Under the pieces are notes generated by a model, which was not told the origin of the DNA, did not search any database, and saw only the letters and a list, made by a program, of their open reading frames with translations. Of a DNA stretch of 34,847 nt, positions 34,601 to 34,847 are shown in pieces. The stretch is from JAGXTF01 sp040376005 (lineage in GTDB: Bacteria > Bacteroidota > Bacteroidia > NS11-12g > UBA955), in NCBI GenBank assembly GCA_040376005.1, contig JBEIRK010000009.1, positions 1-34,847 of the forward strand, given 5' to 3'. Position 1 is the stretch's first letter. Every line of letters starts with the position of its first letter. The position numbers were made by a program, and so were the translations under genes.

Positions 34601-34847
34601 TAACTGGCTGCTTTGCGGTAGATACCACTTGGGTGCACATTGTTCCAGAACCTACGGTGAAGGTGAGCCCACCAAACTCAGTGTGTTTGAACTGGGATAC
34701 CATGGATTTGCGTGACTATATCTTGTTGAATGGCGGTAAGCCAACAGTAAACAGCACGAACCGTTTCCAGATTGTGGAGTATCGCTTTGACAGAAACCAT
34801 GCAAAAGTGAGCAGCACCAAGCTCGATAAGGGCTACATGTTCAATCC
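31669..34847 (+). CDS. Giant Cys-rich secreted/surface protein with PKD/Ig-like repeats, 3' end outside the window
   Basis: An open frame of at least 1059 codons with no stop before the window ends. A signal peptide (about 1-26) is followed by DHVMGADMGYQCLGGGKYKI and KFYRDCRG. This is the N-terminal pattern of large Bacteroidota gliding or T9SS-linked proteins, whose next landmark, a TSTGDIVFTPTKCDE segment, EITEWR and VCEGDKICFDI, is also present. Repeated Ig/PKD-like modules follow, such as YLWNTGDTTRTITKNIAGNY and related segments with IC and GC pairs. About 35 cysteines are visible, roughly half in the first 350 residues, implying disulphides. A C-terminal T9SS domain (type A or B) is expected but lies outside. 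It is probably an adhesin or matrix protein; that is inference. Confidence 0.85.
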   Translation, partial: MLRNILHKLPLLALLFLFSIAGKTRADHVMGADMGYQCLGGGKYKIIIKFYRDCRGASAPPSWSLLSWYSGNNGGNSCGAGSLSGPTRVSIRDITPRCSTANSPCNPVNTGYTGEGVEEHTYETTIDITKAPFAGKVGPSNCCELTIAYNQCCRNAAITTGATWQDFWTTCVINVCNIPKSKKNCNTSPVLTNVPVAYACCNQAYYFNNGALDTVDYDSLSYRMAPALRGVPSNSVTYSSPWSFKYPVSPYCPPNPSKVDCAPNLKTDPPRGFFMDTSTGDIVFTPTKCDEVGILVLEITEWRKDSNDKWVWVGKTRRDIQVIVKDDCGYNKTPKIEGPAVNKVCEGDKICFDIKGTDETFTPFQTIPDTVQMSWNQGIPGATFTVKNPKDREKTAEFCWQTKNGQASDVAYSFTVKVTDEHCPKPAQALRGFKVKVNPRAYSTRKYTILKCGRFAYEAKVPAGFKGVAQYKWSFRDSNGNNEFYFSSKRTDTMTFKKGGKYIIVHTVNNSDNCPTIYRDTVDIPNPPTAILATVDTFSCFKTKLTLEATVLYAKSPFKYYWMRPTSHISGDTLKSITINEVDRDSTIQVRVTDGDGCIFFDTATVFVKPLPTKPMMADQRICTYETATFDALHADTMFYLWNTGDTTRTITKNIAGNYIVTLTDTIWGCQMKDTVRLFVNDTVVALAGKDEVICTNSSFDITANHRNASLSATYTWTDMDDKKVALGSNKVYTVNPKNTNGSGNPARFFSYELHTKITQGGHTCEDKDTMTIKVNTLPRVAWKKNPLDSRCHDFGDIILNPAVDFPLSNLWQNGNIRIWGSTSGYGYKSGNNSNGLVDSQLFNRHVFRTTKIDNNTTLAGGKFLEDNLTLWFKDTNGCVNTATTKQRINGNPVIQLTEKTYCQDKGSASMDSSVIRPRTKFGTIQKWEVLSAPVDPPGKVLSDISGNGTNWVLSFGTVTEDFYSGDYRMKFSVTDQVTGCFAVDTTWVHIVPEPTVKVSPPNSVCLNWDTMDLRDYILLNGGKPTVNSTNRFQIVEYRFDRNHAKVSSTKLDKGYMFN

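Noticed and set aside
1..34847. Mobile elements, CRISPR arrays, tRNA or rRNA genes
   Set aside because: No transposase-like protein, regularly spaced repeats, or cloverleaf/rRNA signature was seen.

Overview
The window is a gene-dense piece of a chromosome from the phylum Bacteroidota. Four kinds of evidence agree. There is a gliding-motility lipoprotein (GldB-like), a protein with a type IX secretion (T9SS) type A sorting tail, and a very large secreted protein of the kind found in gliding or T9SS bacteria. There are several outer-membrane beta-barrels of the PorT-like class and a DUF5686/CarboxypepD-reg protein. Many genes are preceded by the Bacteroidota -7 promoter box TAnnTTTG. Shine-Dalgarno sites are generally absent. 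The family or genus cannot be fixed from the sequence alone. I see no tRNA, rRNA, CRISPR, insertion sequence or prophage.

Layout. 1-2000: rpiB and miaE (one base apart), then a ZIP metal transporter with a 16-bp perfect palindrome next to its promoter. 2000-7600: an outer-membrane barrel divergent from a LuxC-type acyl-CoA reductase; a minus-strand run of PAP2 phosphatase, GT39 glycosyltransferase and arginase; and a START-like protein. 7600-12150: an M20 amidohydrolase divergent from a lipoprotein-dnaG pair, then a secreted glucosaminidase. 12160-17300: a bidirectional terminator, then the minus-strand run barrel-nadE-MFS transporter, divergent from gldB and a PaaI-like thioesterase. 17380-23340: DUF5686 protein, an OmpR-type two-component pair resembling RprX/RprY, and a GlcD-like FAD oxidase. 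23420-26314: a 964-residue fusion of a NagZ-like GH3 domain and a beta-lactamase-type serine hydrolase. 26686-29986: an ECF sigma factor, a protein that looks like an inner-membrane anti-sigma-type anchor joined to an outer-membrane barrel, and a T9SS cargo protein. 29980-34847: branched-chain aminotransferase, an unrecognised 163-residue protein, and the 5' part of a giant Cys-rich secreted protein that runs off the end of the window.

How the genes fit together. Much of the window serves the cell envelope: gliding, T9SS cargo, peptidoglycan turnover (glucosaminidase, GH3-serine hydrolase), undecaprenyl/lipid A sugar chemistry (PAP2 + GT39) and envelope sensing (two-component pair, ECF sigma with barrel partner). 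The rest is housekeeping (rpiB, miaE, dnaG, nadE, ilvE, arginase).

The most notable items are the sigma factor with an apparent trans-envelope partner, the palindromic operator-like site at the ZIP gene, the repeated placement of the -7 box only 4-10 bases before start codons (suggesting leaderless mRNAs and correcting two start sites), and four convergent gene pairs whose 3' ends overlap.
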